Source: AC-32 sp963719275 (GTDB taxonomy: Bacteria > Actinomycetota > Thermoleophilia > Gaiellales > Gaiellaceae). From it: a stretch of DNA of 64,000 bases. How positions within the stretch are numbered: the stretch's first letter is position 1; every line of letters begins with the position of its first letter. Shown here in pieces: positions 1 through 8,539 of this stretch. The stretch covers positions 1 through 64,000 of the forward strand of contig CAVRBT010000008.1 in assembly GCA_963719275.1 (NCBI GenBank). Reading direction: 5' to 3'. A program made the position numbers and the translations under genes. Below the pieces are notes generated by a model. It was not told the origin of the DNA. It did not search any database and saw only the letters and a program-made list of their open reading frames with translations.

Positions 1-60
1 ACCGATCGTAGAGGTCGGCTCCACGGGAGCTGGGAAAGCGAACCCTCACCTGCGCCAGCG
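1..60. repeat. Left copy of a ~60-bp direct repeat
   Basis: The first 60 bases closely match 2148-2207, which is the 5' flank of the GNAT gene at 1695-2144. Both copies begin ACCGATCGTAGAGGTCGGCT and then diverge gradually. By analogy, a related minus-strand gene may start just left of the window, making this a duplicated promoter/leader. That gene is not visible. Confidence 0.6.
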
Positions 61-100
61 TTCCGGACTGACGCCAGATGAGAGTCGTCCTTGACAGGCA

Positions 101-439
101 CTACTCTTCGATCGCTCGCAGCTCCAGGACGCCGAAGGATGCTCCAGGGTTCTTCGACGCAACTTCAACGGCCTCGTCACGGTCTCGGCATTCGAGAATG
201 TTGAAGCCCGCGATCTGAAGGGTCTGCTCGGTCACCGGTCCGTCGTCGACGGCCAGCTCGCCTTGTCGAACGCGCAGCGTCTGCGCCTCGGAGATCGGGG
301 CGAGGACGCGCCCTGCGAGGCGCACGCCGCGGGAGTCCATCTCGTCACACCACGCGGCTACGGCGGCCGGGACAGTCGCCCGCTGCTCCGCGTCGAGCTG
401 CACGCTGGGGTCACCGTACGTAAAGAGCATGAACTTCAC
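101..439 (-). CDS. YCII-related (DGPF) domain protein
   Basis: A 112-residue protein starting MKFMLFTYGD, the usual opening of small YCII/DGPF-type proteins, with the DDGPV element near residue 65. Members are small ferredoxin-fold proteins, often near ECF sigma factors; their reaction is mostly unknown. The length is normal and the frame is intact. A purine-rich stretch lies before the ATG. A second YCII protein lies at 1274-1612 on the other strand, so the neighbourhood is rich in this family. No operon partner is visible; the next gene in the same direction ends at 558, about 120 bases upstream. Confidence 0.8.
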   Translation of the reverse strand: MKFMLFTYGDPSVQLDAEQRATVPAAVAAWCDEMDSRGVRLAGRVLAPISEAQTLRVRQGELAVDDGPVTEQTLQIAGFNILECRDRDEAVEVASKNPGASFGVLELRAIEE

Positions 440-557
440 GGCGGCCTCCTTGATCGAGTTGTTCAGCGGGTTCGACTGTACGAGTCGCCGCGACTCATCG
501 GTAATCGACGCTCAGAAAGTCTGGGTGCGCGAGTGTTCGCCTATGACGCCTGCGCAG

Positions 558-1103
558 TTACGCCCAGGGCAGATGAGCCCAGTACGGCGGCCGCTCTCGC
601 CGGAACCGCTCGGCCGTCGCATAGACCTGCCCCGGATCGGAGGTCTCCTCTTCCACGCTCGCGCCATAGCGTGCCGCGAGTTCCGACACCGGGTACCGCA
701 CCTCCGGGCCCGAGTGTGCGCCGACCATCAGGATCGCGCACGGCCCGTCACCAGCCCCCACGAAGGCATGCTCCGTCCAGGGAGGACAGTGGAAGAAGTC
801 CCAGGGCCGAAGGCGTCGCTCCTCGCCCTCGACGAGCAGCCTGCACTCACCGGCCAGAACGAGGAACGCCTCCTGATTGGCCTCGGCGTGATAGATGCCA
901 CTCTGACCAGGCTCGAGGAGGGTCACGTTAATCCCGATCTGCTCGAACTCGACCGGCGGCTCGCCGTACTCGTTCGCGAACCAGCATGCCGCGCCCCTCG
1001 TTTCCGACGAGTACCACTCGGCATCCCGCACGTTGACGATGAACCAGCCCTCCGTCACGGGCGCAAGCCCGGAACCGGAGTCCTCAAGCCGCGCTTCAGT
1101 CAC
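558..1103 (-). CDS. Cupin domain protein
   Basis: A single-domain cupin of about 181 residues. The core is visible as GIYHAEANQEAFLVLAGEC, then LVEGEERRL, then a second motif around DFFHCPPWTEHAFVG, giving the His/Glu metal-ligand pattern of the family. I prefer the GTG at 1103, which reads VTEARLEDSG; an ATG at 1151 would add 16 arginine-rich residues that the family does not have. It is clearly homologous to the cupin at 57721-58251, with the same order of motifs and the same YPVSE tail region. The substrate cannot be read from the sequence. Confidence 0.82.
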   Translation of the reverse strand: MTEARLEDSGSGLAPVTEGWFIVNVRDAEWYSSETRGAACWFANEYGEPPVEFEQIGINVTLLEPGQSGIYHAEANQEAFLVLAGECRLLVEGEERRLRPWDFFHCPPWTEHAFVGAGDGPCAILMVGAHSGPEVRYPVSELAARYGASVEEETSDPGQVYATAERFRRERPPYWAHLPWA

Positions 1104-1273
1104 GAGCCGGATTCTCACACGCCGGTGTCCAAGGAAGCCGGTCTGGGCCAATGTTCCGGAATGACCCCCGAAGAAGTGAGGCTGGATCTGACCGCAGCCG
1201 ATGAGTCCTCGTTGATACGCCAGTCTCTACCGCGATGCGGCCGGAGCAGGCCGCCGGGACAAGGAGCCATCAG

Positions 1274-1612
1274 ATGACGCGATACCTGATCTCGTTCGAC
1301 GCCCACGCGATGGACCACATCCCCGACGAGGACATGCCCGCCGTGGCCAAGGCCTCACACGAGGTGGTTCAGGAGGCCATGGACGCCGGCGTGTGGGTTT
1401 TCGGCGGCGGACTGGAAAACCAGGAGGCGAGCGTCGTGGCCACCGACGGGACAATCACCGACGGCTCGTACCCGGAGGCCATCGGCGGGTTCTGTGTCGT
1501 CGACGTGCCCTCACGCGCGGAGGCGCTGAAGTGGGCTGCCAAGACCGCCGACGCCTGCCGCTGCGCGCAAGAAGTCCGGGAGTTCATGCCCGACCCGGCG
1601 GTCGGGAACTGA
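1274..1612 (+). CDS. YCII-related domain protein
   Basis: A 112-residue protein beginning MTRYLISFDAHAMDHIP, with the IGGFCVVDVPSRAEAL stretch typical of YCII/PhnB-like small proteins, where the last third carries the conserved ferredoxin-fold strand. The ATG at 1274 is chosen over an upstream ATG at 1235 because homology starts here; a GGAG lies shortly upstream. It ends intact. The function of this family is not established, although ancestral members resemble a dehalogenase-like fold. Confidence 0.78.
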   Translation: MTRYLISFDAHAMDHIPDEDMPAVAKASHEVVQEAMDAGVWVFGGGLENQEASVVATDGTITDGSYPEAIGGFCVVDVPSRAEALKWAAKTADACRCAQEVREFMPDPAVGN

Positions 1613-1694
1613 TCCGGCACGTCGACCTAGTCGTCTGCCCGAGTGTTCGCAATGTCCCCCGAGCCGAATCGAGCTACACGCTGCTTGAGGACGC

Positions 1695-2144
1695 CTAGGC
1701 GCGCGGCGCGTACTCCACGCTGGCGAATGGCCAGTCCGATTCGAGCCACTCACTCACGGCGCGCCAAAGCGGGGTGTCCAGGTGCGCGTGGCTCTTCCGC
1801 ACCCAGGAGAGCGCGCAGGCGTCGTAGCCGCTGTCGGGTAGCGGGTAGATGTAGACGCACCCGATCACGTCGCGGCTTCCGGGATCGAGCACCGTGTACG
1901 TGAACCCCTTCCGGGTGCGGAAGTCGTCCGCGTGGCGCTGCAGGTCCGCGCGGTTCTCGTCCCGCGTCATCTCTCGCGGCCAGGAGCCGTCGGGATAGCC
2001 GGGCGTCGCCGCGATGTGTTCCATCGACGACGTCCAGGCGTCGTAGTCCAGCTCGTTGTGCTCAGGTCCGAGCGGCTCGAGGACGAACTCGGAAGTCTCG
2101 AGACCGAGCGGGACGTCGAAGTCGGGCGGGACGAACTCGGCCAC
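1695..2144 (-). CDS. GNAT family N-acetyltransferase
   Basis: A 149-residue protein of GNAT type. The central TYTVLDPGSRDVIGCVYIYP segment matches the beta4 strand with the substrate-side GCVYI pattern, and the C-terminal part matches the last helix and strand. Such enzymes transfer an acetyl group from acetyl-CoA to an amine; the substrate is unknown. The acetyl-CoA loop (Q/RxxGxG/A) is not obvious, so it may be a variant. The gene is preceded by a 60-bp repeat (2148-2207) also found at the window's left edge. Confidence 0.72.
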   Translation of the reverse strand: MAEFVPPDFDVPLGLETSEFVLEPLGPEHNELDYDAWTSSMEHIAATPGYPDGSWPREMTRDENRADLQRHADDFRTRKGFTYTVLDPGSRDVIGCVYIYPLPDSGYDACALSWVRKSHAHLDTPLWRAVSEWLESDWPFASVEYAPRA

Positions 2145-2147
2145 GCG

Positions 2148-2207
2148 ACCGATCGTAGAGGTCGGCTCCAGGGGAGCTCGGGAAGCGAGCTCTTACCCGC
2201 GCGAGCG
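2148..2207. repeat. Right copy of the ~60-bp direct repeat
   Basis: This copy matches bases 1-60 strongly over the first 30 bases and more loosely after that. It lies directly upstream of the minus-strand GNAT gene, so it probably holds that gene's promoter or leader. Confidence 0.6.
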
Positions 2208-2301
2208 TCTTCTCGCCTAGTCCAGCTCGCGGTCGGGCCTGGCCACGAGGGTGTCCAGCGACATCCCGAACAAGAGGAACTTGCCGGCGGCGGTCTGCGG
2301 C

Positions 2302-2910
2302 TCAGTGTCGGAAGTAGCGCACGTGGGTTGCGAGCGGCGAGTGGATAACCTCCACCGGCTCGAAGCCGGGATCAGGGACGCCGTCGAAGAGGCGCTCGCC
2401 GGCGCCGAGCAGGACGGGAACGAAGTCGAGCACGAGCTCGTCGATCACCTCTGCACTCAGCGCCTGACGCACGGTGGATGCGCCGCCGGCGATGTCGACT
2501 CCTCGGTCGCCCGCGGCTTCCGAGGCGCGCGCGAACGCCGCGTCGAAGCCGTCGGTGACGAAGTGGAACGTCGTCCCACCGGCCATCTCGATCGGATCGT
2601 GCTCGAAGTGCGTGAGGACAAACACGGGTGCGTGGTAGGGCGGCTCCTCGCCCCACCAGCCGCGCCAATCGTCCTGCCAGGAGCCGCGAAGCGGCCCGAA
2701 CATGTTCCGACCCATCACGTAGGCCCCGCGCGGGCGCAGCAGCAGATTGCGTGCTCGCGTATCGGCGTCGTTCAGCGGCTCGTCGAGATGCCAGTGATGA
2801 AGTTCGATCCCGCCGCGGCCAAGCGGGTGCTCGAGGTTCTGGTCAGGTCCTGCGACGTAGCCGTCGAGCGAGATCGACATGTGGCATGTAGTGGTTGCGT
2901 CCATACTCAT
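2302..2910 (-). CDS. Dihydrofolate reductase family protein (RibD C-terminal-like)
   Basis: A 202-residue protein with the MSISLDGYVAGPDQ opening, the YVMGRNMFGPLRG motif and the IDELVLDFVPVLLGAGERLF strand of the RibD C-terminal/DHFR-like superfamily. These proteins bind NADPH; in actinobacteria most have no proven substrate. The length is typical. The gene follows an AHSA1-type fragment (2947-3110) by about 36 bases on the same strand, an arrangement often seen in ArsR-AHSA1-DHFR operons, but the upstream partners are missing here. Confidence 0.85.
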   Translation of the reverse strand: MSMDATTTCHMSISLDGYVAGPDQNLEHPLGRGGIELHHWHLDEPLNDADTRARNLLLRPRGAYVMGRNMFGPLRGSWQDDWRGWWGEEPPYHAPVFVLTHFEHDPIEMAGGTTFHFVTDGFDAAFARASEAAGDRGVDIAGGASTVRQALSAEVIDELVLDFVPVLLGAGERLFDGVPDPGFEPVEVIHSPLATHVRYFRH

Positions 2911-2946
2911 TAAGACCGCATCCCTTCCGAGAAGTCATCGCCGCCG

Positions 2947-3110
2947 TCAGCGACGGCTCTGGATGAGTGTGGCGAGATTGTCGAGTTCGTTCCCGCGTCC
3001 GGCCAGAAGACGCTCCGTCCAAACCTGGTCGTGCATCGAATCGACGGTCATCGTCACCTGCACGCCCCCGTTCGCGGGCTCGAGCTCGACAGCAAACCGG
3101 GCGTCGCTCG
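2947..3110 (-). pseudogene. C-terminal fragment of an AHSA1/SRPBCC protein
   Basis: About 50 codons read as the end of an AHSA1-type SRPBCC protein, with FAVELEPANGGVQVTMTVD followed by WTERLLAGRGNELDNL, matching the last strand and long C-terminal helix of the family. The N-terminal two thirds are absent and the frame upstream turns into unrelated arginine-rich sequence. The fragment stops about 150 bases before a tRNA-Thr repeat at 3265, so the loss may be linked to integration there. Confidence 0.6.
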
Positions 3111-3264
3111 CAAGCGTGCTCTCCCTCAAGCCTCCGACGACCGCGTGCAGGTCGCACCAGGGTCGCGCGGCCATGCAAAGCGCGACGGAACGCGGATACG
3201 CGCGAACCCTGCGAACCCGCACCGCTACGCGCAAACCCGCATGGGTCGGCCCCCTCCTCACGTT

Positions 3265-3307
3265 CATGGTAAGGAGGGGTCGACGGTTCGAGTCCGTCAG
3301 AGGGCTT
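3265..3307 (+). repeat. tRNA-Thr(GGT) 3'-half repeat, copy A (att-like)
   Basis: The sequence runs from the anticodon loop (CATGGTAAGG, anticodon GGT) through a T arm (GACGGTTCGAGTCCGTC, with a perfect 5-bp stem and 7-base loop) to the acceptor strand AGAGGGC. No 5' half of a tRNA lies upstream, so this is not a functional gene. It is one G shorter in the variable region than copies B and D. Such half-tRNA repeats are typical crossover cores of integrases that target tRNA genes. Confidence 0.8.
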
Positions 3308-4007
3308 GAAATAGCTGCAAGTCAGCTACTTCTGTTGTTGCAACTGACACAGAAGAGCACCTCCATACACGCGGATTTCGGTAGTACGGCAACGCCGTGC
3401 GAGCCGAAGTTCCCGCCTGCAAATGGCATCGTCGGTTTGGCGACAGAGCACCTCCTTGATAGGGAGGGCGTCAGCGATGGACTCGCCATCGTCCTCGACG
3501 AAGAAACCGCTTGAACAAAACGGTTGATGAGCCGATCCGGTCGACGAAGTTCACGAGGCTTCAGCGCGGGGACAGATTCTGGGGACGATTTCGCCTGTCG
3601 TAGTGTCTTTGCTGGCAACGCCCGGGCGAAGAAGGGCCACAACTCCTCGGTCGTGGTCGCTTACCTGTTGCGCGCACGTGACGCAGGTCCCGAGGGTCGC
3701 AGCCCGATTCGGAAAGCGACCCGATGGCATCGCTCACCACTGCTCACCATTACGCAACGATCGACCCCCGCGACACCTGCGGAGACTGGACCACCATCTG
3801 CACACGCGGCGAGACTCCTTCCTCGGAGTCGAAGGACACCGTGCCGGCGACAGCAAGCCACTCGAGGTGTAGGAGTCGTTGCCGCGCCGGGCGAGGATGC
3901 GACCAAAGCTCGACGGCGGGTCCGGCTGCGTTGCGGTACACCCGCACATGAGTCTGCACGAACCGGGACACGAAGACAGGCGGCCCTCCGAGGTGCGCCC
4001 ATACCTG
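3308..4007. other. No recognisable gene; att-flanking sequence and unassigned frames
   Basis: I recognise no gene here. The first 35 bases after copy A resemble those after copy B (gcTGCAAgTCaGCTAc pattern). A GGGACAGATTCTGGGGACG element lies at 3568-3587, like those at 5703, 16365 and 21376. A GAGCACCTCC / GGAGGGC stretch near 3448-3475 echoes the hairpin at 16443. Minus-strand frames over 3750-4007 read through without matching any family I know. Confidence 0.5.
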
Positions 4008-4210
4008 GCCCGCATACTCGCCCCACGTCCACGAGCGCGCCTCCTCGACGGCGATCTGGTCGAGAACGTCCACCCCTCCAGCGGCGTGCGCGGCGTTGGC
4101 CCGGCCGACAGGACCGGGAAGCCGCGCTCGTAGTACTGACCCGGCCGGACCCGCGACGAATCGATGCCGTCGCGGCGGCGCCCGCCGAAGCCACGAGAGA
4201 TCGGAGCCAT
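4008..4210 (-). pseudogene. N-terminal fragment of a sulfite-oxidase-like molybdopterin protein
   Basis: From an ATG at 4210 the frame reads MAPISRGFGGRRRDG, then VRPGQYYERGFPVLSAGPTP and RTPLEGW, the conserved opening of sulfite-oxidase-like oxidoreductases. After a frameshift it continues as VEEARSWTWGEYAG. The molybdopterin-binding body with its Cys is missing; sequence after this point matches nothing I know. It starts 14 bases after the end of the MDR gene on the same strand. Confidence 0.6.
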
Positions 4211-4224
4211 CCGTCAACGAGTCC

Positions 4225-5142
4225 TTACGGACGAATGCGGATGATCGTCTTCCCCTTGACCCGCTCGGTCGGGTTGAAAGCCGCGACGGCATCGTCGAGG
4301 GTCGCGACGTTGCCGATGTTCGTCCGCAGCCGTCCGTCCCGCACCCGCTGGACAACCTCACCCAGTTGGGCACGATCGGACTCGACAACGAAGTCGATCG
4401 CCAGGCCGTCAGCGGGCCGCGTCTCCGGCGGTCCGACGACGGACACTACTGTTCCTCCGGCCCGGATCAGACCCGCGGACCGCTTCTCGATGTCGCCGCC
4501 GATGACATCGAAAACCAGGTCGACGCCGCCGACGTCCTCCAGGGCGTCGTTCTCGAGGTCGACGAACTCCTGCGCGCCGAAGTCGAGCGCCGTCTGACGG
4601 TCGGCAGCGCGTCCGGTGCCGATGACGTAGGCGCCGGCCTCTCGTGCGAGCTGCGTCACGATCGACCCGACTGCGCCGGCCGCGCCGTGCGCGAGGACGC
4701 TCTGCCCCGCCCGAAGGCGGCCGTGCTGGAACAGTCCCTGCCACGCAGTGAGGCCCGAGATCGGCAGGCTCGCGCCCACCGTGAAGTCGACGTCGCCCGG
4801 CAAGGGCGCGAGGTTGCGTGCCTCGACGGCCGCGTACTCGGCCAGGGTGCCGTCGCGAGTCCAGTCGGCGAGGCCGAACACTCGCTGTCCCACCGAGAGT
4901 CCCGTCGTGCCATAGCCGAGGGCGGTGACCACTCCGGCCAGCTCGTGCCCAGGGATCGACGGTGTTCGGTCACGGTCGAGGCGATCGGTCCAGGTCGAGG
5001 GCCATGCCATCTCAGTCGGGACGAATCCCGACGCATGAATCTGAACGACGACATCGTTTATCGCTGCCTGCGGCTCGGGCTGCTCCACCAGCTTCATCCC
5101 GGCCGTTCCCGCAGCCTGGTCCGTCACCACGATCGCCTTCAT
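4225..5142 (-). CDS. Zinc-independent MDR/quinone oxidoreductase family protein
   Basis: A 305-residue medium-chain dehydrogenase/reductase of the NADPH quinone oxidoreductase type. The N-terminal GroES-like domain has PGHELAGVVTALG (about residues 64-76). The Rossmann domain has the LAHGAAGAVGSIVTQLAREAG nucleotide-binding stretch near residue 145-165, and the C-terminus reads ERVKGKTIIRI, typical of the group. Catalytic zinc Cys residues are absent, as in the quinone oxidoreductase branch. The protein would use NADPH to reduce quinones or enones in the cytosol. It is intact in a region otherwise full of fragments. Confidence 0.88.
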   Translation of the reverse strand: MKAIVVTDQAAGTAGMKLVEQPEPQAAINDVVVQIHASGFVPTEMAWPSTWTDRLDRDRTPSIPGHELAGVVTALGYGTTGLSVGQRVFGLADWTRDGTLAEYAAVEARNLAPLPGDVDFTVGASLPISGLTAWQGLFQHGRLRAGQSVLAHGAAGAVGSIVTQLAREAGAYVIGTGRAADRQTALDFGAQEFVDLENDALEDVGGVDLVFDVIGGDIEKRSAGLIRAGGTVVSVVGPPETRPADGLAIDFVVESDRAQLGEVVQRVRDGRLRTNIGNVATLDDAVAAFNPTERVKGKTIIRIRP

Positions 5143-5840
5143 CGTCCGCCTCCTGTGTCGAGTTCTCGCCTTTAGCCGACTGGGACACGATACGAGCGAG
5201 CTCCGCGTAGCCTCGCGCAGATTGACGAGCTCTGGATCATCTCGGTGGCCTTGGTGTCCACGATGTACGCGCCGATGACCTCGCCGGTGCAGGCGGTCCA
5301 GCGGTGGAACGGGCTCGACCTCCAGTTGCCGGCGTATCTATCGAGCGACGAGGTCGAGAAGGGATGGTTTCTCGCCGTGCGTTAGCGCTCCGGCAAACAA
5401 TGGGACCAGCGCGCAAACGATCTGCCGAAGCGGGTCCGGGCAGCCCGGCGGCTCATGAACGCCAGCTTATGAGCCCGGCTGGTTGACGCACGGCGCCCGC
5501 GGTCGGCATCGAAGCTCTAGCCGGGGACAAAGGCCCGCTTCATCTCGAGGAGGTCGAGGTTCCCTTGCTTCGTCGATGCGATCCGCAGGCAGCGGTAGCT
5601 TGATGGTCCGATGCTCCCTCAACGCAGACAGCCGAGCGACCCCGCCATCAACGCTTACTTGTTGCCATGTCTGGCTACAAGACGGCCGCTTTGGGGCTAG
5701 GTTTTGGGGACAGGTTCGGGGGTTTTCGGGCCGCTCAGGGTCATTCAAGGAGATGGTGCTGCAAACGGAGAAACCGGGCGAACTGCAGGGAAAGCGCGCT
5801 ACCAAGCGCCTTCTCGGCATTAGATAGCTGCGGGCCGCAG
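5143..5840. other. Gap with a GGGGACAG element and no intact gene
   Basis: Besides a possible tail fragment at 5218-5385, I see no gene. A TTTTGGGGACAGGTTCGGGG element lies at 5702-5721. The surrounding 100 bases share a pattern with 21360-21460 (TGGGGACAGGTTCG, then CTCAGGG, then a pyrimidine-poor stretch), suggesting a repeat linked to the integration array. Confidence 0.5.
5218..5385 (+). pseudogene. Unrecognised coding-like tail fragment
   Basis: The frame ends with MTSPVQAVQRWNGLDLQLP and DEVEKGWFLAVR before TAG. The amino-acid composition looks like a real protein C-terminus, unlike the arginine-rich noise around it, but I cannot assign a family. No start codon with a ribosome-binding site is visible. 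Confidence 0.3.
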
Positions 5841-5888
5841 CTTCCATGGTAAGGAGGGGGTCGACGGTTCGAGTCCGTCAGAGGGCTT
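5841..5888 (+). repeat. tRNA-Thr(GGT) 3'-half repeat, copy B (att-like)
   Basis: This is the longest copy. It includes the whole anticodon stem-loop (CTTCC, loop ATGGTAA, GGAGG with one G-U pair), then the T arm GACGGTTCGAGTCCGTC and acceptor strand AGAGGGC. Upstream bases do not fold into a D arm or acceptor 5' strand. After the repeat the sequence TGCAAATCGGCTAGTTGTG resembles that after copy A. Confidence 0.82.
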
Positions 5889-6078
5889 TCAGTCCCTGCA
5901 AATCGGCTAGTTGTGTTGGCGAGATAGGCGATCCTTGACCCCTCTCTCATACAGAGAGCGTCCACAGAGTCCGAAAGCAGCAGCCCAAGGTGTCGGCTCA
6001 AGGGTCCAGGTCAGGACCACCCCGGAGGCCAAGTAGTAGGGTGCGAGCGAGGGTGCGACCGGAGAAGGGAGGGGGACG

Positions 6079-6869
6079 GTGCGGCTCGAGGATTATGGGC
6101 TAATCGGCGACCTGCAGTCTGCCGCGCTCGTTGGCCGCAACGGCTCCGCCGACTGGCTCTGCCTCCCGCGGTTCGACTCGCCCTCCTGCTTCTCGGCGCT
6201 CCTCGGAAACGAGGGCCCACGGGTGCTGGATCGTTGCACCGGCTGGCGAAGTGCGCTCTTGCTCTCGCCGCTATCGGCCTGGGACGCTCGTCCTCGAGAC
6301 TGATTTCGAGACGGAAGACGGCAGGGTGCGCGTGATCGACTTCATGCCGCGGCGAGGCCAGGGCCCTCCGCGCTTGATGAGGGATCGTCCAGGGGCTGAG
6401 CGGCAGCGTCCCGATGCGGATGGAGCCATCAGCATGCGGCGAAGCACCAAGCTCGACTGTCGTACCACCCTCGCGATCCAGCAAGTGGAAGTCGAGACGC
6501 TTGCGGCTGAGATCCAATCCGGCGTACAACACTGCAACGGGCCTCCCTTCGTCTCTCGAGGACGCGCGGAGCATCGCTCCGCGGGAGGCCCTTCTTCATG
6601 GCCCTCCTTACCTGTCGGGCGACGAGGGACAGTTCCTGGCCTGCTCGTTCTGGCTCGTCAGCGCACTGGCAGTCAACGGGCGAGTCGATGAGGCGCGCGA
6701 GCTGTTGGAGCGACTGATCGCTCTGAGCAACGATCTCGGCCTGCTGGCAGAAGAGTACGACGTGAAACGGCAGCGTCAGGTCGGCAACTTCCCTCAAGCC
6801 TTCAGCCACCTGACGCTGATCGGAGCGGCGGTGGCGATTGCCAAGGCGGGTTCGAGCGCCGCGGCGTGA
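6079..6869 (+). pseudogene. GH15 (glucoamylase/trehalase-like) gene, disrupted
   Basis: From GTG 6079 the frame reads RLEDYGLIGDLQSAALVGRN and the following SADWLCLPRFDSPS, the N-terminus of GH15 enzymes. After a frameshift near 6240 it continues as PGTLVLETDFETEDGRVRVI, and after another near 6380 as IVQGLSGSVPMRME. At 6426 it is broken by an IS110 fragment. From about 6600 it resumes with the GH15 C-terminus (CSFWLVSALAVNGRVDEARE, then LAEEYD, then GNFPQAFSHLTLIGAA). Roughly 400 internal residues with the catalytic glutamates are missing. The last codon overlaps the MFS start (GTGA). Confidence 0.8.
6426..6599 (-). mobile_element. IS110-family transposase, 5' fragment
   Basis: Read leftwards from a GTG at 6532 it gives LYAGLDLSRKRLDFHLLD, the opening of IS110 transposases with the first DEDD aspartate, and runs to HADG where it ends abruptly at a CTGATGG heptamer (6426-6432 as CCATCAG). 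The upstream part contains a GGGCCTCCCGCGG stretch that may be the element's end. It sits inside the GH15 gene. The missing remainder matches the fragment at 8540-9240 in opposite orientation. Confidence 0.7.
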
Positions 6870-8278
6870 GCGAAGGCTCCGCAGCTGTGAGCGAGGCGCT
6901 GACGCCGGAACGTCCGCGTGCGTCCGCGCGTCGGCTGATCCTCCCGCTCGCGCTGGCGCAGTTCATCTGCAGCTTCGCCGGATCGAACATGAACGTGATG
7001 ATCGCCGACATCAGCGACGACCTGGACACGACCGTCAAGGGCGTCCAGACCGCGATCACGCTTTTCCTCTTGATCATGGCGATCCTGATGATCCCCTGCA
7101 GCAAGCTGACCGACCGCTGGGGCCGCAAGCGCTGCTTCATGCTGGGGCTGACGCTGTACGGGATCGGCGCGCTCCTGAGCGCGGTGTCGCCGAATCTCGG
7201 CGTGCTGATCATCGGCAACTCGGTGTTCGAGGGAGTCGGCACCGCCTTCCTGATCCCGCCCGTCTACATCCTCGCGACGCTCTGGTTCACCGACACGACG
7301 TCGCGCGCCTGGGCGTTCGGCGCGATCAGCGGCATGGGAGGCATCGGCGCCGCCGCGGGCCCGCTGATCGGCGGCCTGATCACGACCGCGATCAGTTGGC
7401 GGGCCGCCTTTGTGTTCCAGGCGCTCGTCGTCGCAGCGATCGTGCTCCTGAGCCGAAAGCTCGCCGACCCGCTGCCGGCCGACCCGACGCGGCCGTTCGA
7501 CGGAATCGGCGCGGTTCTGTCGGCGGTCGGGATGTTCTTCGTCGTCTTCGGCATCCTGCAGGCCGGCACCAACAACGCGTTGTTCGTTGTCTGCCTCGTG
7601 GTGGGGATCGTGTTCTTGGCCGGGTTCTTCTTCTACATCCGCCGGCGCGAGCGCGGAGGGAAGGAGCCGCTGCTCTCGACCGGGCTGTTCCGGAACCGCA
7701 CCTGCAACCTCGCCTTGGTGACCCAGAACATCCAGTGGCTGCTTCTCATGGGGATCTCGTTCGTCGTCTCCGTGTTCCTGCAGGAGGTACGTGGCTACAA
7801 CGCGATCCAGACGGGCGTCGTTTTCACCGCCGCGACGGTCGGCATCCTCCTCTCGTCCTTCGCCCAGCAGCGGCTCGCGAAGCGGTTCGCGCAGCGGACG
7901 CTGATCATCGCCGGCTTCGTCGTCACCCTCGCCGGCATCCTCCTCCTCCTCGGCTTCGTTCACACCTCCTCGCGGGTCGTCGCCTTCGTGCCCGGGCTGT
8001 TCCTGATCGGCCTCGGCGTCGGCGCGATGCTGACGCCGTCGGTCAACGTCGTGCAGTCCAGCTTCCCCGAGGCACTCCAGGGCGAGATCTCCGGCCTGTC
8101 GCGCGCAATCTCGAACCTCGGCTCGTCCTTCGGCACCGCGATCGCCGGCACGATCCTCGTCTCCGTCGTCGCGCTCGGCACCCGCTCCTACGCGGTCGCG
8201 CTGATCGTCCTCGTCGGGATCGGCCTGCTCGGCCTCGTCGCCGCCCTGCGCCTCCCGGCCAAGATCGAACGCGCGTAG
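6866..8278 (+). CDS. MFS drug-resistance type transporter (DHA2-like)
   Basis: A 470-residue integral membrane protein starting at GTG 6866, overlapping the GH15 stop by 3 bases. It has the MFS loop KLTDRWGRKRCFMLG after TM2 (about residues 82-96), the motif GPLIGGLITTAISWRAAF with the TM5 antiporter-like glycines, and roughly 12-14 hydrophobic segments. It would export organic compounds or drugs using the proton gradient; the substrate is unknown. The gene is intact between pseudogenes and insertion-sequence debris, consistent with selected cargo of the accessory block. Confidence 0.85.
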   Translation: MSEGSAAVSEALTPERPRASARRLILPLALAQFICSFAGSNMNVMIADISDDLDTTVKGVQTAITLFLLIMAILMIPCSKLTDRWGRKRCFMLGLTLYGIGALLSAVSPNLGVLIIGNSVFEGVGTAFLIPPVYILATLWFTDTTSRAWAFGAISGMGGIGAAAGPLIGGLITTAISWRAAFVFQALVVAAIVLLSRKLADPLPADPTRPFDGIGAVLSAVGMFFVVFGILQAGTNNALFVVCLVVGIVFLAGFFFYIRRRERGGKEPLLSTGLFRNRTCNLALVTQNIQWLLLMGISFVVSVFLQEVRGYNAIQTGVVFTAATVGILLSSFAQQRLAKRFAQRTLIIAGFVVTLAGILLLLGFVHTSSRVVAFVPGLFLIGLGVGAMLTPSVNVVQSSFPEALQGEISGLSRAISNLGSSFGTAIAGTILVSVVALGTRSYAVALIVLVGIGLLGLVAALRLPAKIERA

Positions 8279-8539
8279 CCCGACGGTCGAGATCCCCCGA
8301 CGATGGCAATCGGTGCCGTCAGCTACGGGCGCGCTCCCGCCTGGGCCACTCGGGGCGAACTGGGGTTCGCGGCCAGGAGTCGACGCTGGGAGAAGTCGCG
8401 ACGAGGCTCAGGCCAGCCTCAGCTGCGTTGCCTCGTCGGACGACGCTTCGCGGACACAAAACGGACACATCAGAAAAGACACGCGCGACGTCTCGCGACG
8501 CATCCTCGGAGGCTCACTCAGGCCGATTTGCAGGCAAAA
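8279..8539. other. Non-coding stretch between MFS gene and IS110 fragment
   Basis: No gene is recognised. A GGACACAAAACGGACACATC stretch near 8453-8472 is a loose tandem repeat resembling the GGGGACAG elements elsewhere in the accessory block. Confidence 0.4.

Noticed and set aside
3265..3307. Complete tRNA-Thr gene
   Set aside because: No D arm or acceptor 5' strand can be formed upstream of any of the four copies.
5741..6001. Minus-strand frame with TDSNRRPPPYHG and similar frames at 15945-16760 (DGLEPSTPSLPCA)
   Set aside because: These are antisense readings of the tRNA-Thr 3' half, a well-known source of false proteins.
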